From Phycisphaerales bacterium (GTDB lineage Bacteria; Planctomycetota; Phycisphaerae; Phycisphaerales; UBA1924): 21,166 nucleotides of DNA. The notes beneath the pieces are model-generated. The model saw nothing but the letters and a program-made list of their open reading frames with translations. It did not search any database and was not told the origin of the DNA. Each line of letters begins with the position of its first letter. The stretch's first letter is position 1. Where the stretch lies: positions 1 through 21,166 of the forward strand of contig JAIEQQ010000140.1 of the NCBI GenBank assembly GCA_019747615.1, read 5' to 3'. A program made the translations under genes and the position numbers. Shown in pieces: positions 1 to 7,558 of the stretch.

Positions 1-1
1 C

Positions 2-394
2 GACGACTTCTCAGGCCCGAACTCATCACGCGCACCGGCCATCATCGGTCAACAGCTCGACGACGCCCGCGACTACTTCGCCCGAGCCCGCGTCGCCGCC
101 GACGAGTCCACCCTGAAGCGCTGGGCCTATATGGAAGACAAGTTCTCCACCGGCCAACACCCCGACACCGACCCCAACTTCTGGCAAGGCTGGACCGACA
201 CGCCCTCGCCCCCCTTACCCAACTCCCGCCCCTTCTCCGATCGCCTCCGCAGCGGCGAGCCGCTCGCGATCCTGACCGTGCTCGCCATCCCCGTTGCGGC
301 GATTATCGGAATGATCTGGGCCATGCGCCGCCTCACCCGGCGCTCGGCCGCGCAGCCGCTCAACCCGGTCACGACATCCACCCCGATACCCTGA
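2..394 (+). CDS. C-terminal part of a membrane-anchored hypothetical protein (5' truncated by window edge)
   Basis: The frame is open from base 2 to a TGA at 392-394, so about 130 residues of a longer protein are present. An internal ATG at 131 gives a shorter reading frame, but the codons upstream of it have the same GC-ending style and keep coding, so the gene most likely starts outside the window. The visible part has a polar, acidic and proline-rich stretch. It then has one strongly hydrophobic segment near the C-terminus (about 20 residues around LAILTVLAIPVAAIIG) followed by Arg-rich residues, which is a typical single membrane anchor with a short cytoplasmic tail. I do not recognise the family. 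The next gene has its own promoter, so no operon link is evident. Confidence 0.6.
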   Translation, partial: DDFSGPNSSRAPAIIGQQLDDARDYFARARVAADESTLKRWAYMEDKFSTGQHPDTDPNFWQGWTDTPSPPLPNSRPFSDRLRSGEPLAILTVLAIPVAAIIGMIWAMRRLTRRSAAQPLNPVTTSTPIP

Positions 395-420
395 AATATC
401 CGCTAATTCGCCGCTTTCAC

Positions 421-448
421 ATGGCCGTTTCCACGCCTTCCGTACACT
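421..448 (+). promoter_or_regulatory. Candidate sigma70-type promoter of the first beta-helix gene
   Basis: ATGGCC (421-426) and TACACT (443-448) are separated by 16 bp. The arrangement matches the promoters of the two paralogous genes downstream (2009-2036 and 4064-4091). The -35 box is weak; the match to its paralogues is the main support. Confidence 0.45.
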
Positions 449-469
449 CCTAACAGAAGGAGTTTGTGC

Positions 470-1834
470 ATGGACACGATCGATCGGCGTATGTTGCTGG
501 GTGCCGCGGGTCTGGTCGGCGTCGCCGCCCTGAGCAAGCTCTCACAGGCGGGCCCGCTCGAACCACCACCTGGGCCGATCGACCCGACGGGCATCACGCT
601 GGAGCAGGTCGCCGACCGCGCCGCGCGGGGTGCCGAGCCGCGAACACCGCTGCCCGCGGGCTTCGACGTGACCATCACCGAACGCGGCAGCTACTTCATG
701 ACCGGTGACAAATCGTCGATCGTCGTCAACGCCAGCGATGTCACCATCGACTTGAACGGCTTCTCGCTCGGCGGCTCCGGGTCCGCATGCATCACCATCA
801 ACGCCGACCGCGTCACGATTCGCAACGGCTCGCTTCGGAACAGCGAGTTCTTCGCGACCGACGGCGTTCGCTTCGGCTCCGATGGCACCACCGTGTACTC
901 CGACGCGGTCCTCGAGGACCTCATCATCAATGTCGGGCGCGTGGTGATTCAGGCCGCGGGCAACAACCTGGCGCAGCGCTGCACGCTCCGGCGCGTCCGG
1001 GCTCGCAGCCGAGACTCGGGCGCACAGACCGCGGGCATCCTGCTCGGCGCAAACTGCACCGTCATCGGCGGCGAGTTCCTCAGCGGTCGCGCCGCCCTCT
1101 CGCTCGGCGACGGCGCAGTCGTCAGCGAGTTTGTCGTCCACTCCGTCTCCAGCCTCTACGGCATCCAAGTCGGCGCACGCTCGCTGGTGCGCGACTGTCG
1201 CGTCAATGCTGCACCCGGCGGCACCGGCATCACGACCGGTGCCGAGTCGCTCGTCTCCCGCTGCGTGGTGACCAACTGCGCCACCGGCGTTGACCTCGGC
1301 GCACGCTGCCTCGTCTCTGAGTGCTCGATCAGCCGCTCAACCAGCTTCGGCCTCCGCGCCGGTCAGCGCCTCCGCCTCGAACGCTCAAGCGTCCACGGCA
1401 CCACCGGCGGGCCCGGCGTCAAGGTCGATTCGTTCGACTCCACGATCGTCGACTGCACCGTCAACGAAAACAGCGGCGTAGGAATCGACATCATCGGCCC
1501 CGCCATGATCGACCGCTGCCACCTCGCCAACAACAACGGCGCAATCCGATTCGACGCCCTCACCCGCGTCAGCAACTGCCACGTCGATTTCAACGGCGCG
1601 TTCGGCATCTCTTCGACATCTTCAAACACCGGCGGCACAGAGATCCGCGACTGCACGATCACGCGCCACGCCACCGGCATCTCGCTGGCGCAGGGTCCGG
1701 GGAACGTCGTTGTCCGCTGCTTCCTGTCCGGCAACACCACCTCCATCTCCGCGCCCATCGGGGCCGCAGTCCCAACGGTCGCCGGCGGGAGTGCCGCGAC
1801 CGCGACCAACCCGCTGGCCAGCATCATCTTCTAG
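470..1834 (+). CDS. Exported right-handed beta-helix repeat protein, paralogue 1
   Basis: The protein is 454 aa. The ATG at 470 is preferred over the TTG at 464 because GGAG (459-462) lies 7 nt upstream, the same spacing as in its two paralogues. The N-terminus has a very short n-region, then DRRMLLGAAG and a hydrophobic stretch, resembling a twin-arginine (Tat) signal with likely cleavage after SQA, before GPL. The mature part is full of short repeated strands with Asn, Ser, Cys, Val and Gly (for example motifs of the type VSxCxV and IRDCTI about every 20-25 residues), which is the pattern of pectate-lyase-like parallel beta-helices. It ends in LASIIF, resembling the LANIVY end of paralogue 3. 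No catalytic residues could be assigned. It may be a surface or periplasmic polysaccharide-binding or -cleaving protein, but that is inference. Confidence 0.82.
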   Translation: MDTIDRRMLLGAAGLVGVAALSKLSQAGPLEPPPGPIDPTGITLEQVADRAARGAEPRTPLPAGFDVTITERGSYFMTGDKSSIVVNASDVTIDLNGFSLGGSGSACITINADRVTIRNGSLRNSEFFATDGVRFGSDGTTVYSDAVLEDLIINVGRVVIQAAGNNLAQRCTLRRVRARSRDSGAQTAGILLGANCTVIGGEFLSGRAALSLGDGAVVSEFVVHSVSSLYGIQVGARSLVRDCRVNAAPGGTGITTGAESLVSRCVVTNCATGVDLGARCLVSECSISRSTSFGLRAGQRLRLERSSVHGTTGGPGVKVDSFDSTIVDCTVNENSGVGIDIIGPAMIDRCHLANNNGAIRFDALTRVSNCHVDFNGAFGISSTSSNTGGTEIRDCTITRHATGISLAQGPGNVVVRCFLSGNTTSISAPIGAAVPTVAGGSAATATNPLASIIF

Positions 1835-2008
1835 AACACACTCACGCTGAGCGGGCGACAGGTTGCATGACCCTTGTCCCCAAATCGGGCGTGCGCTCCC
1901 CGCTCGCCTGCTGCGTGAAGGATTCACGTTTCAGTTCCCAGAGTTGCGGGGGGCCTTACAGGCGTTGTGAGTCATGACGGGAGATTGAACCGCCAGCCGT
2001 TTTCCCCC

Positions 2009-2036
2009 TTGACACGCCACGAGCCCTCGGTAGATT
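2009..2036 (+). promoter_or_regulatory. Sigma70-type promoter of the second beta-helix gene
   Basis: A perfect TTGACA (2009-2014), a 16 bp spacer and TAGATT (2031-2036) lie 29 nt upstream of the GTG start at 2066. This is the best-formed of the three promoters in the beta-helix cluster. Confidence 0.65.
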
Positions 2037-2065
2037 CTGTCCAAAGGGGTGACTGGAGCACACTC

Positions 2066-3843
2066 GTGGAACAACAAGACCTTGATCGTCGCGTATTGCT
2101 TGGTGTCGCTGGCATCGCTGGTGTCGCGGCTCTCGCCAAACTCTCGCATGCCGGCCCGCTGAGCCCGCCGTCCGGCCCCATCACCTCGACGCCGGGTCCA
2201 GAGCCGCGGATTGAGATCAACTCGGTCAACACCCCGGGCGACAGCACGAGCGTCTTCAAGATCACAACCCCGGGAAACTACGTGCTCAAGCAGGACGTGA
2301 TCGGATCCTCCGGCAAGCACGGCATCCTCATCGGTCCGCTTGTGCCCGGCCTGGTCACCATTGATCTCAATGGCTATGCCCTGCGAGGCGGCTCTGGCTC
2401 GCTCAACGGTATTGAGATCAGCAACTCGCTCACGAGCACCGTCCGGATCTCCAGCGGCGTCATCCTGAACTGGGGAGGCACCGGCATCAACGGCGGGCCA
2501 CTCACCGGCCCGATCCTCTCGATCATCGCGATCCTGATCGGTCTTTGCGTCGGCGACGGCATTCGCCTCGCCCCGACCACGAACGCAGGGCCGACGTTCT
2601 TTGAACTCGAGGACATCCTGATCTCCTCCTGCCGCGACGGCATCTCCATCGGCGGCACCCGTAACGGCACCAGCGACAACATCATGTTGAGCAACTGCCG
2701 CAGCATCGGCAACTCGCGCCACGGCATCCTCTGCGACGCCACACTCACCAACGCCCGTTACATGTGGGACCCCTCGTGCCTCTGCAGCAACAACGGCGGT
2801 GACGGCATCCGCTTTGCGCCAAGTGCCAGCGGCGGCTCCATCACGTGCATCAAGCGAAGCGTGATCTCTTCCGGCAACACTGGGGCAGGTGTCGCTCTTC
2901 TCCCCACACTCTCCGCAACTGCATGTCAGCTCAAGCTCAATGACACGGACGTCGCGAACTGCTCCGGCGGCGGCCTGAATATCGGTGGCAACTGGCAGAA
3001 CTCAACCGTCGATATCGCTGTTTCCGATTGTTCCTTTAGCTTCGGCCCGAGCCCTTCCAGCTTTGTTTTTCACCAAATCACCAACAGTCTCGTCTCATAC
3101 ACGTCAAGTCGTTGCCGCAGTATCGGCAACGCTCAGGGCGGACTGAAGTTCGCCCCCACCGGAACGGGCGTCATGGTCATCACCGTTTCGCATGAAGTTA
3201 TTCAAAACAACACTGGCGGGCCTGGTGCCTCAGTCATCATGCCTCCCGGCATCAGTGGCAGCCTGAGCTTCAACGAATGCTCATTCGAGAACAACTCGGG
3301 TGGCGGCGCTCTCATCAACGCCACGATCGACGTGCAAGCCCGCGGCTGCACGTTCCAGAACAACACTGGCAACGGCCTCACCGTCGCCCCCAATGCCAAG
3401 GAGTGCACCGTCAGCGAGTGCCAGTTCTCTTCCAACTCCGGGCACGGCTTCCGCTTTGACGCCGTCCAAGTCCGTCAGGGCCCCGCGGGCTGCTTCCGCG
3501 TCGAACGTTCAACCTTCCGCCGCAGCGGCCTGGCGGGCATCTCGATCGCCTCCTGCCGTGGCGGGGGATCGTGCAGAGCGTCTCCTCCAGCTCTCAGGTC
3601 GGCTTCTCCGTCGAAAGCGGGGCACAAGGCGTGCACATCGAGAGCTGCACGGCCCACAACAATACTGTCGTCGGCTACCAGATTGCGGGCAACGGCAACA
3701 TCCTCCTCCGCAATACCTCCAGGCTCAACGGGCCATTGGGCGGCGATCACTTCAATGTCGCCAGCGGCAACGTCTTCGGCTCACTCGTCAACGCCAACAA
3801 CGTCGTCAGCAACAACAACCCGCACGTCAACTACACGTACTGA
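2066..3843 (+). CDS. Exported right-handed beta-helix repeat protein, paralogue 2, with a one-base frameshift
   Basis: The start is GTG at 2066, not the earlier in-frame ATG at 1967: GGAG (2055-2058) is 7 nt upstream and the protein then begins with the family leader (DLDRRVLLGVAGIAGVAAL, then GPLSPP). The body is a beta-helix repeat protein rich in N, S, G and C. At about 3563-3567 (a run of five G) the reading frame is lost. The uninterrupted frame runs on to 3934, but its tail is an Arg/Ser/Thr/Ala-rich shadow sequence. The adjacent frame continues the beta-helix pattern and ends at 3843 with the family ending FGSLVNAN... NYTY, like paralogue 3. One extra G restores a 592-aa product. The cause may be a sequencing error, a recent mutation or phase variation. 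Confidence 0.75.
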
Positions 3844-4063
3844 GCGCGCATTCTGTCACCAGTTTCGCAACGCCCTTGAGCATCCTGCCACAACCATGCG
3901 GGCCGCAGACCACGTGCCGTGCCCGCGCTCTTGATTGACTTTCACAACCAGACAGCAACCTGGTCACGGCTTCCTTCCACCGCAACGCTGAGCGACCCCA
4001 TAGCCACCCCCCAATTCCCCACCGCCTCTCCCCCCTGAATCTTCCCCAAATACCCCTTTTCCC

Positions 4064-4091
4064 ATGGCATTTCCTCCACGTTCGGTATACT
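4064..4091 (+). promoter_or_regulatory. Promoter of the third beta-helix gene
   Basis: ATGGCA (4064-4069), a 16 bp spacer and TATACT (4086-4091) lie 19 nt upstream of the ATG at 4111. The layout is the same as at 421-448, including the sequence ATGGC in the -35 position. Confidence 0.55.
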
Positions 4092-4110
4092 CCGGCAGAG
4101 GAGCCTGACC

Positions 4111-5178
4111 ATGGACAACATCGATCGTCGCGTCTTACTCGGTGCCGCCGGCCTCGTCGGTGTCGCCGCCATCGCAAGCGTCGCCCGCGGCGGGCCGCTC
4201 ACGCCCCCCGTCGGCCCCATCACATCCACCGGCAAAACGCTCGATCAGATCGAGCCGCGCACGGACGTGCGCACGCTCGCCGGAAACGCCAGCGCGATGC
4301 ACGTGATCTCGCAGCCCGGCTCCTACTTCCTCTCGGCCAACCTCAACGTCCCCTCTGGCATGTCCGGAATCCTCATCAACTCCTCCAACGTCACCCTCGA
4401 CCTCAACGGCTTCGCCGTCCGCGGCGTTGACGGCTCCCTCCACGCCATCCGCGCCAGTTCCGACCCCGGCCCCGACCAGATCCGCAACATCGCCGTCCTC
4501 AACGGCCTCATCGAGAACTTCGACAACAACGGCATCGACGCCGCGGACTCCAGCGTCGGCCAACGCTACGAGGGCCTCTCCATCCGCGAGTGCGGCACCG
4601 GCATGTACATCTGGCAGGCCATCGTGTCGCGCTGCCGCATGGTCGATTGCGGCACCGCCATGATCGCCTACGAATCCAACATCACCGAGTGCGGCATCAA
4701 CAACTGCGGCGGCGGCTACTCACTGGTGAACTCGCGCCTCAGCGAGTCCAGCGCCAACAACTGCGGCACCGGCCTCGACCTCGACGGCTCCCTCGCCACC
4801 GGCATCGAGATCTGGAACGGCTTCAACGGCGCCTTCATTCGCGCCAACTCCACCCTCCGCAACTGCAGCTTCTCCGAAGTCTTCAACTTCGGCGTCGAAG
4901 TCTGGCGCGACTTCTCCCAGTCCGGCAAGACCAACATCATCGAAGGCAACACCTTCATCCGCTGCGGCGTCGCCGCGATCTCCTGCGACGGCCCCGAGGC
5001 CCAGCGCAACCTCATCACGAGCAACCGCTCCATCCAATCCGGCGCAACCCCCGCCGCGGCGTTCGCGATCTCCACTGCCAACCGCTTCGGCCCCATCGTC
5101 AACGCAAACGCCGCCGCCACCGGCGACCTCAGCACGATCCCCGCCGCCGCGCACCCGCTGGCGAACATCGTGTACTAG
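4111..5178 (+). CDS. Exported right-handed beta-helix repeat protein, paralogue 3
   Basis: The protein is 355 aa. The ATG at 4111 follows AGAGGAG (4097-4103), with 7 nt between the SD core and the start. The leader reads DRRVLLGAAGLVGVAAIA and is followed by GPLTPPVGPITSTGKTLDQIEPR, a head region shared with paralogues 1 and 2 (paralogue 1 also has a TLEQV...EPR variant). The body carries repeated turns with CG or NC pairs (ECGxGM, DCGTAM, NCGGGY, NCGTGL), the signature of stacked beta-helix coils with internal Asn and Cys ladders. The C-terminus is HPLANIVY. The tandem copies, similar leaders and separate promoters point to local duplication followed by divergence of the passenger domain. 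Export by Tat is likely from the RR motif; the substrate is unknown. Confidence 0.84.
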   Translation: MDNIDRRVLLGAAGLVGVAAIASVARGGPLTPPVGPITSTGKTLDQIEPRTDVRTLAGNASAMHVISQPGSYFLSANLNVPSGMSGILINSSNVTLDLNGFAVRGVDGSLHAIRASSDPGPDQIRNIAVLNGLIENFDNNGIDAADSSVGQRYEGLSIRECGTGMYIWQAIVSRCRMVDCGTAMIAYESNITECGINNCGGGYSLVNSRLSESSANNCGTGLDLDGSLATGIEIWNGFNGAFIRANSTLRNCSFSEVFNFGVEVWRDFSQSGKTNIIEGNTFIRCGVAAISCDGPEAQRNLITSNRSIQSGATPAAAFAISTANRFGPIVNANAAATGDLSTIPAAAHPLANIVY

Positions 5179-5228
5179 CACGAACTACAGCCTCCAACTC
5201 GTACGGCAGCAGACTGAGGGCGAACCAA

Positions 5229-5250
5229 CGACGCTTGCGTCGCAACTTTC
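5229..5250 (+). terminator. Weak candidate terminator after the beta-helix cluster
   Basis: CGACGC and GCGTCG form a 6-bp stem with a TT loop (5229-5242), followed by a T-rich stretch that is interrupted by other bases. It lies between the end of paralogue 3 and the convergent AAA+ gene. The stem is short, so this is tentative. Confidence 0.25.
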
Positions 5251-5290
5251 TTGTTCCATCACCCGAGCATACCCAGTGACACCTTCACGG

Positions 5291-6586
5291 CTAGAGAGGC
5301 GTTGAAGCACTGCGCGTAAAAAGAGGTCCCACATCGCCGGGGTCCGCCGTAAGGATAGTTAACTGCCGCTCTGTCAACAGTGATTTTTCTAGTCCCTTCA
5401 AGATTGCCAAAGGCGGGAGCAACGGATCGAGGAACCGATATTTGTAGTTTCGCTGGGGCCCCGATCGCTGGAGAATTGGGCCACGAGTTTTCTTCACAAA
5501 CTCCGCGAGATGACGCATAAAGGTGCTGAACTCAACGTCCTTATTCCCGCGGATGACTGAAAGGGGATTGGCGATCGCGGCAGGCCTGAAGAAGCCGAGC
5601 TCGTCCTTCGGTGCCAACGCGCAAGCTAGCAAAACATGCTGAAAAATTGCATCTTTACGCGCGCTTTGGGTTGCCTTCAAGTAGATTGACATGGCAGCCT
5701 GGTCAACTTCGGCAAGCGCGGTCCGCTCGGCAACGACAATATCCTCGACCCTGATGTCGAGGCGACCACTTTTTGTTGCCTCTCGAACTCCATGCTTTCC
5801 CAACAAATGCGCATAGTGCGGCAATCCTTGTGCCATTGACTGTATTCGCACCTTTGCATCATCGGAGAACACAACGCCCAGTGCTTTTTCGCCGCGCTCA
5901 AGAATCTCTCTGATCTCCGACGGATTCATCCGCGGAACTCTCACTTGAGCGACCGCTCGCGTGATTGATCGATGATCACTTACAAGATCATCTACTGTAT
6001 CTGCAACACCGACCAAGATCAAAGTTGTATCTATGAGCTGATCCGAGAGCATCTTTAGCAAATCTGCAAATAGTCGCCGTTCGTTCCGATGCAATCGATC
6101 GAACTCGTCGAAAATGTACACGGACCCGGGTACATTAACTAGACATTGGCTGACATCGACTGGAGTTGGATTCTCGGGCAAGCAACCGAGACGGTCTGCC
6201 GATTCATGAATAGTCTTTGCTTCGGTATGGAGCAACACAGGAACGACGGCGGACTGGGAGATGACGGTGTTGCGCAACGATACGCGCCACAACGATGCAA
6301 AAGTCTCCTTCGTGCCGCACCCGGCACGATGAACAAAGTGGGGCATATTCATCGCTTGAACGAGCGGCTTTAGAATCGAGACCAAAGACGTCTTTCCGAC
6401 AGCGCGTTCGCCGTAAACGATCGCGTGTCGACCTCGCTCGCCGAGTGTGTCAAGCAGTTGCCGGTACTGGGGAACACGACCGGTGAAAAAGTCGAGCACG
6501 TCCACCGGCGCTGACGGATGGAACACTTGTCCGACTCGGTTGGAGATCGATTGTGGGTCACCAAGAGGCGGTTTGTCGTCGCTCAT
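5291..6586 (-). CDS. AAA+ ATPase (Orc1/Cdc6-like or AAA_16 type) of unknown role
   Basis: The protein is 431 aa. Walker A is GERAVGKTS (residues 59-67), Walker B is VYIFDEFD (156-163), and a sensor-1-like strand LILVGVAD lies near 189-196. A basic segment with SITRAV (207-212) could supply the arginine finger. The C-terminal third (about 310-400) contains a pattern resembling a winged-helix domain, ending in YKYRFLDPLLPPLAILKGL, a form seen in bacterial ATPases of the AAA_16/Orc-like group. No partner gene is adjacent. The base composition is clearly lower in GC than both neighbours, and codons ending in A or T are common, suggesting horizontal acquisition. The start at 6586 is supported by a promoter whose -10 box is only 6 nt away. 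It could belong to a mobile element or defence module; nothing here proves either. Confidence 0.8.
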   Translation of the reverse strand: MSDDKPPLGDPQSISNRVGQVFHPSAPVDVLDFFTGRVPQYRQLLDTLGERGRHAIVYGERAVGKTSLVSILKPLVQAMNMPHFVHRAGCGTKETFASLWRVSLRNTVISQSAVVPVLLHTEAKTIHESADRLGCLPENPTPVDVSQCLVNVPGSVYIFDEFDRLHRNERRLFADLLKMLSDQLIDTTLILVGVADTVDDLVSDHRSITRAVAQVRVPRMNPSEIREILERGEKALGVVFSDDAKVRIQSMAQGLPHYAHLLGKHGVREATKSGRLDIRVEDIVVAERTALAEVDQAAMSIYLKATQSARKDAIFQHVLLACALAPKDELGFFRPAAIANPLSVIRGNKDVEFSTFMRHLAEFVKKTRGPILQRSGPQRNYKYRFLDPLLPPLAILKGLEKSLLTERQLTILTADPGDVGPLFTRSASTPL

Positions 6587-6592
6587 TTGTTC

Positions 6593-6620
6593 AGTATAGC
6601 ACCTCCATCGTATACTTCAA
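6593..6620 (-). promoter_or_regulatory. Leaderless promoter of the AAA+ gene
   Basis: On the minus strand, TTGAAG (6620-6615), a 16 bp spacer and TATACT (6598-6593) end 6 nt before the ATG at 6586-6584. Transcription would start at or beside the start codon, leaving no room for a ribosome binding site. Confidence 0.6.
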
Positions 6621-6668
6621 GGCATAGTATGCCAAGTAATCGCTCGACGTCGTATAGTAGCGACGTCG
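6621..6668. promoter_or_regulatory. Candidate operator palindromes between the AAA+ gene and the thiamine operon
   Basis: GGCATA and TATGCC form a perfect inverted repeat around a central G (6621-6633), touching the -35 box of the AAA+ promoter. Further out, the palindrome CGACGTCG occurs twice (6645-6652 and 6661-6668), separated by TATAGTAG. These sites suit a dimeric regulator, but the regulator is unknown. Confidence 0.4.
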
Positions 6669-6721
6669 CGATTGCCGTGGCTGACGCCAACAGGGCATGC
6701 CTCCATGTGCGCTATCATCCC

Positions 6722-6804
6722 ACGCTTCGGGGCGCGGCGCAATCTTGCACCGCTGAGATGCACCCGTCGAACCTGATCCGGCTCATACCGGCGGAGGGAA
6801 AGCG
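6722..6804 (+). ncRNA. TPP riboswitch (THI element)
   Basis: The conserved core elements occur in order: CGGGG near 6728-6732, CTGAGA (6753-6758), CACCCG (6761-6766), GAACCTGATCCGG (6769-6781) and CCGGCGGAGGGAA (6788-6800). P1 forms between CGCTT (6723-6727) and AAGCG (6800-6804); P2 between CGGG and CCCG; P3 between GCGG and CCGC with an inner GCA/TGC pairing; the P4/P5 arm through CCGG and CCGG. It senses thiamine pyrophosphate. The usual GCGTAGGGA is GCGGAGGGA here, so the aptamer itself contains a GGAGGG Shine-Dalgarno sequence (6793-6798), 8 nt before the ATG at 6807. There is therefore no separate expression platform. The -10-like TATCAT at 6713-6718 would start the RNA close to P1. Confidence 0.95.
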
Positions 6805-6806
6805 AC

Positions 6807-7394
6807 ATGACCACCACCCACGCCCTCACGGCGGACCCGCTCGACATCCTCCTCAAGCACAACCTCTGGGCCACGCGCCAAGTGCTCGACTTCTGCGCGC
6901 CCCTGACCCCAGACCAGTTTCACCAGCGCTTCGAGATCGGCCTCGGCTCCCTCCACGACGCGCTCACCCACACCATCGGCGCCATGCGCCGATGGGCCGA
7001 CCGCATCGACGGCCGCACCCTCCGCCCCAGCATCGAGATCCCCGCCGGCAGCACCTGGACATGGGGCGGCCCGGCCACCCAAGGCCCCAAACCCCCCATC
7101 GCCCGCCACGAACTCCCGCAGCTCGTCTCCCTCCTGAACGAAGCCGCGGCGGACCTCACCGGCGTCGCCGATCGCGCTCGCGCCCGAGGCCTCAACCAAG
7201 CCGTCACGCTCACGTTCCCCAAGGGCACATTCACTCTCACCCTCGGCGGCGCGCTCACCCACGTCACCACCCACGGCCATCACCACCGCGCCCAGTGCAT
7301 CAACATCCTCCGCCGCCTCAACGCCCCGGCCTTCGCCCACGGCACGCCCGAACTCGGCGTGATGGACTGGCAAGTCGAGGGTGAACCGGCGTGA
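6807..7394 (+). CDS. DinB-family (DinB/YfiT-like four-helix) protein in the thiamine operon
   Basis: The protein is 195 aa. Its ATG is 3 nt after the riboswitch P1 helix, and its SD lies inside the aptamer, so its translation should be directly controlled by TPP. The DinB fold is suggested by an N-terminal helix with HNLWATRQVL, a second helix with LHDALTH (His50 and His55), and a late helix with THVTTHGHHHRAQC (His152, His156, His158-160), where the H-x3-H plus R-x-Q pattern supplies the usual metal-binding histidines. Members of this superfamily include thiol transferases and many uncharacterised proteins. A role in thiamine synthesis or transport is not established. thiC follows 164 bp downstream in the same direction with no terminator seen between. 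Confidence 0.82.
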   Translation: MTTTHALTADPLDILLKHNLWATRQVLDFCAPLTPDQFHQRFEIGLGSLHDALTHTIGAMRRWADRIDGRTLRPSIEIPAGSTWTWGGPATQGPKPPIARHELPQLVSLLNEAAADLTGVADRARARGLNQAVTLTFPKGTFTLTLGGALTHVTTHGHHHRAQCINILRRLNAPAFAHGTPELGVMDWQVEGEPA

Positions 7395-7409
7395 GCGTTC
7401 AGCCTTTTT

Positions 7410-7464
7410 GAGATTTGAGATTTGAGATTTGAGATTTGAGATTTGAGATTTGAGATTTGAGATT
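7410..7464 (+). repeat. 7-bp tandem repeat, unit GAGATTT, about 7.9 copies
   Basis: Seven complete GAGATTT units (7410-7458) and a six-base partial unit (7459-7464) are perfectly uniform. The array lies in the spacer between the DinB-like gene and thiC. It is followed by further short-period text: CCCTCGAT/CCCCTGAT units (about 7472-7501) and TTTGCCAT/TTTGCTCT units (about 7507-7538). Confidence 0.95.
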
Positions 7465-7558
7465 GTGCCGCTTCCCTCGATCCCCTGATCCCTCGATCCC
7501 CTCTCATTTGCCATCTGCCCATTTGCTCTTTGCCATTTTCTCCACTCCCGAGCCCCCC

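Noticed and set aside
3568..3934. Continuation of the second beta-helix gene to 3934 in the original frame
   Set aside because: The tail is Arg/Ser/Thr-rich shadow sequence, while the adjacent frame ending at 3843 continues the repeat pattern and the family C-terminus.
7410..7464. CRISPR-like array
   Set aside because: The units are 7 bp, contiguous and without spacers, so this is a simple tandem repeat.
7457..7558. Earlier start for thiC
   Set aside because: It would translate the end of the heptad array and other repeats, and the peptide is not ThiC-like.
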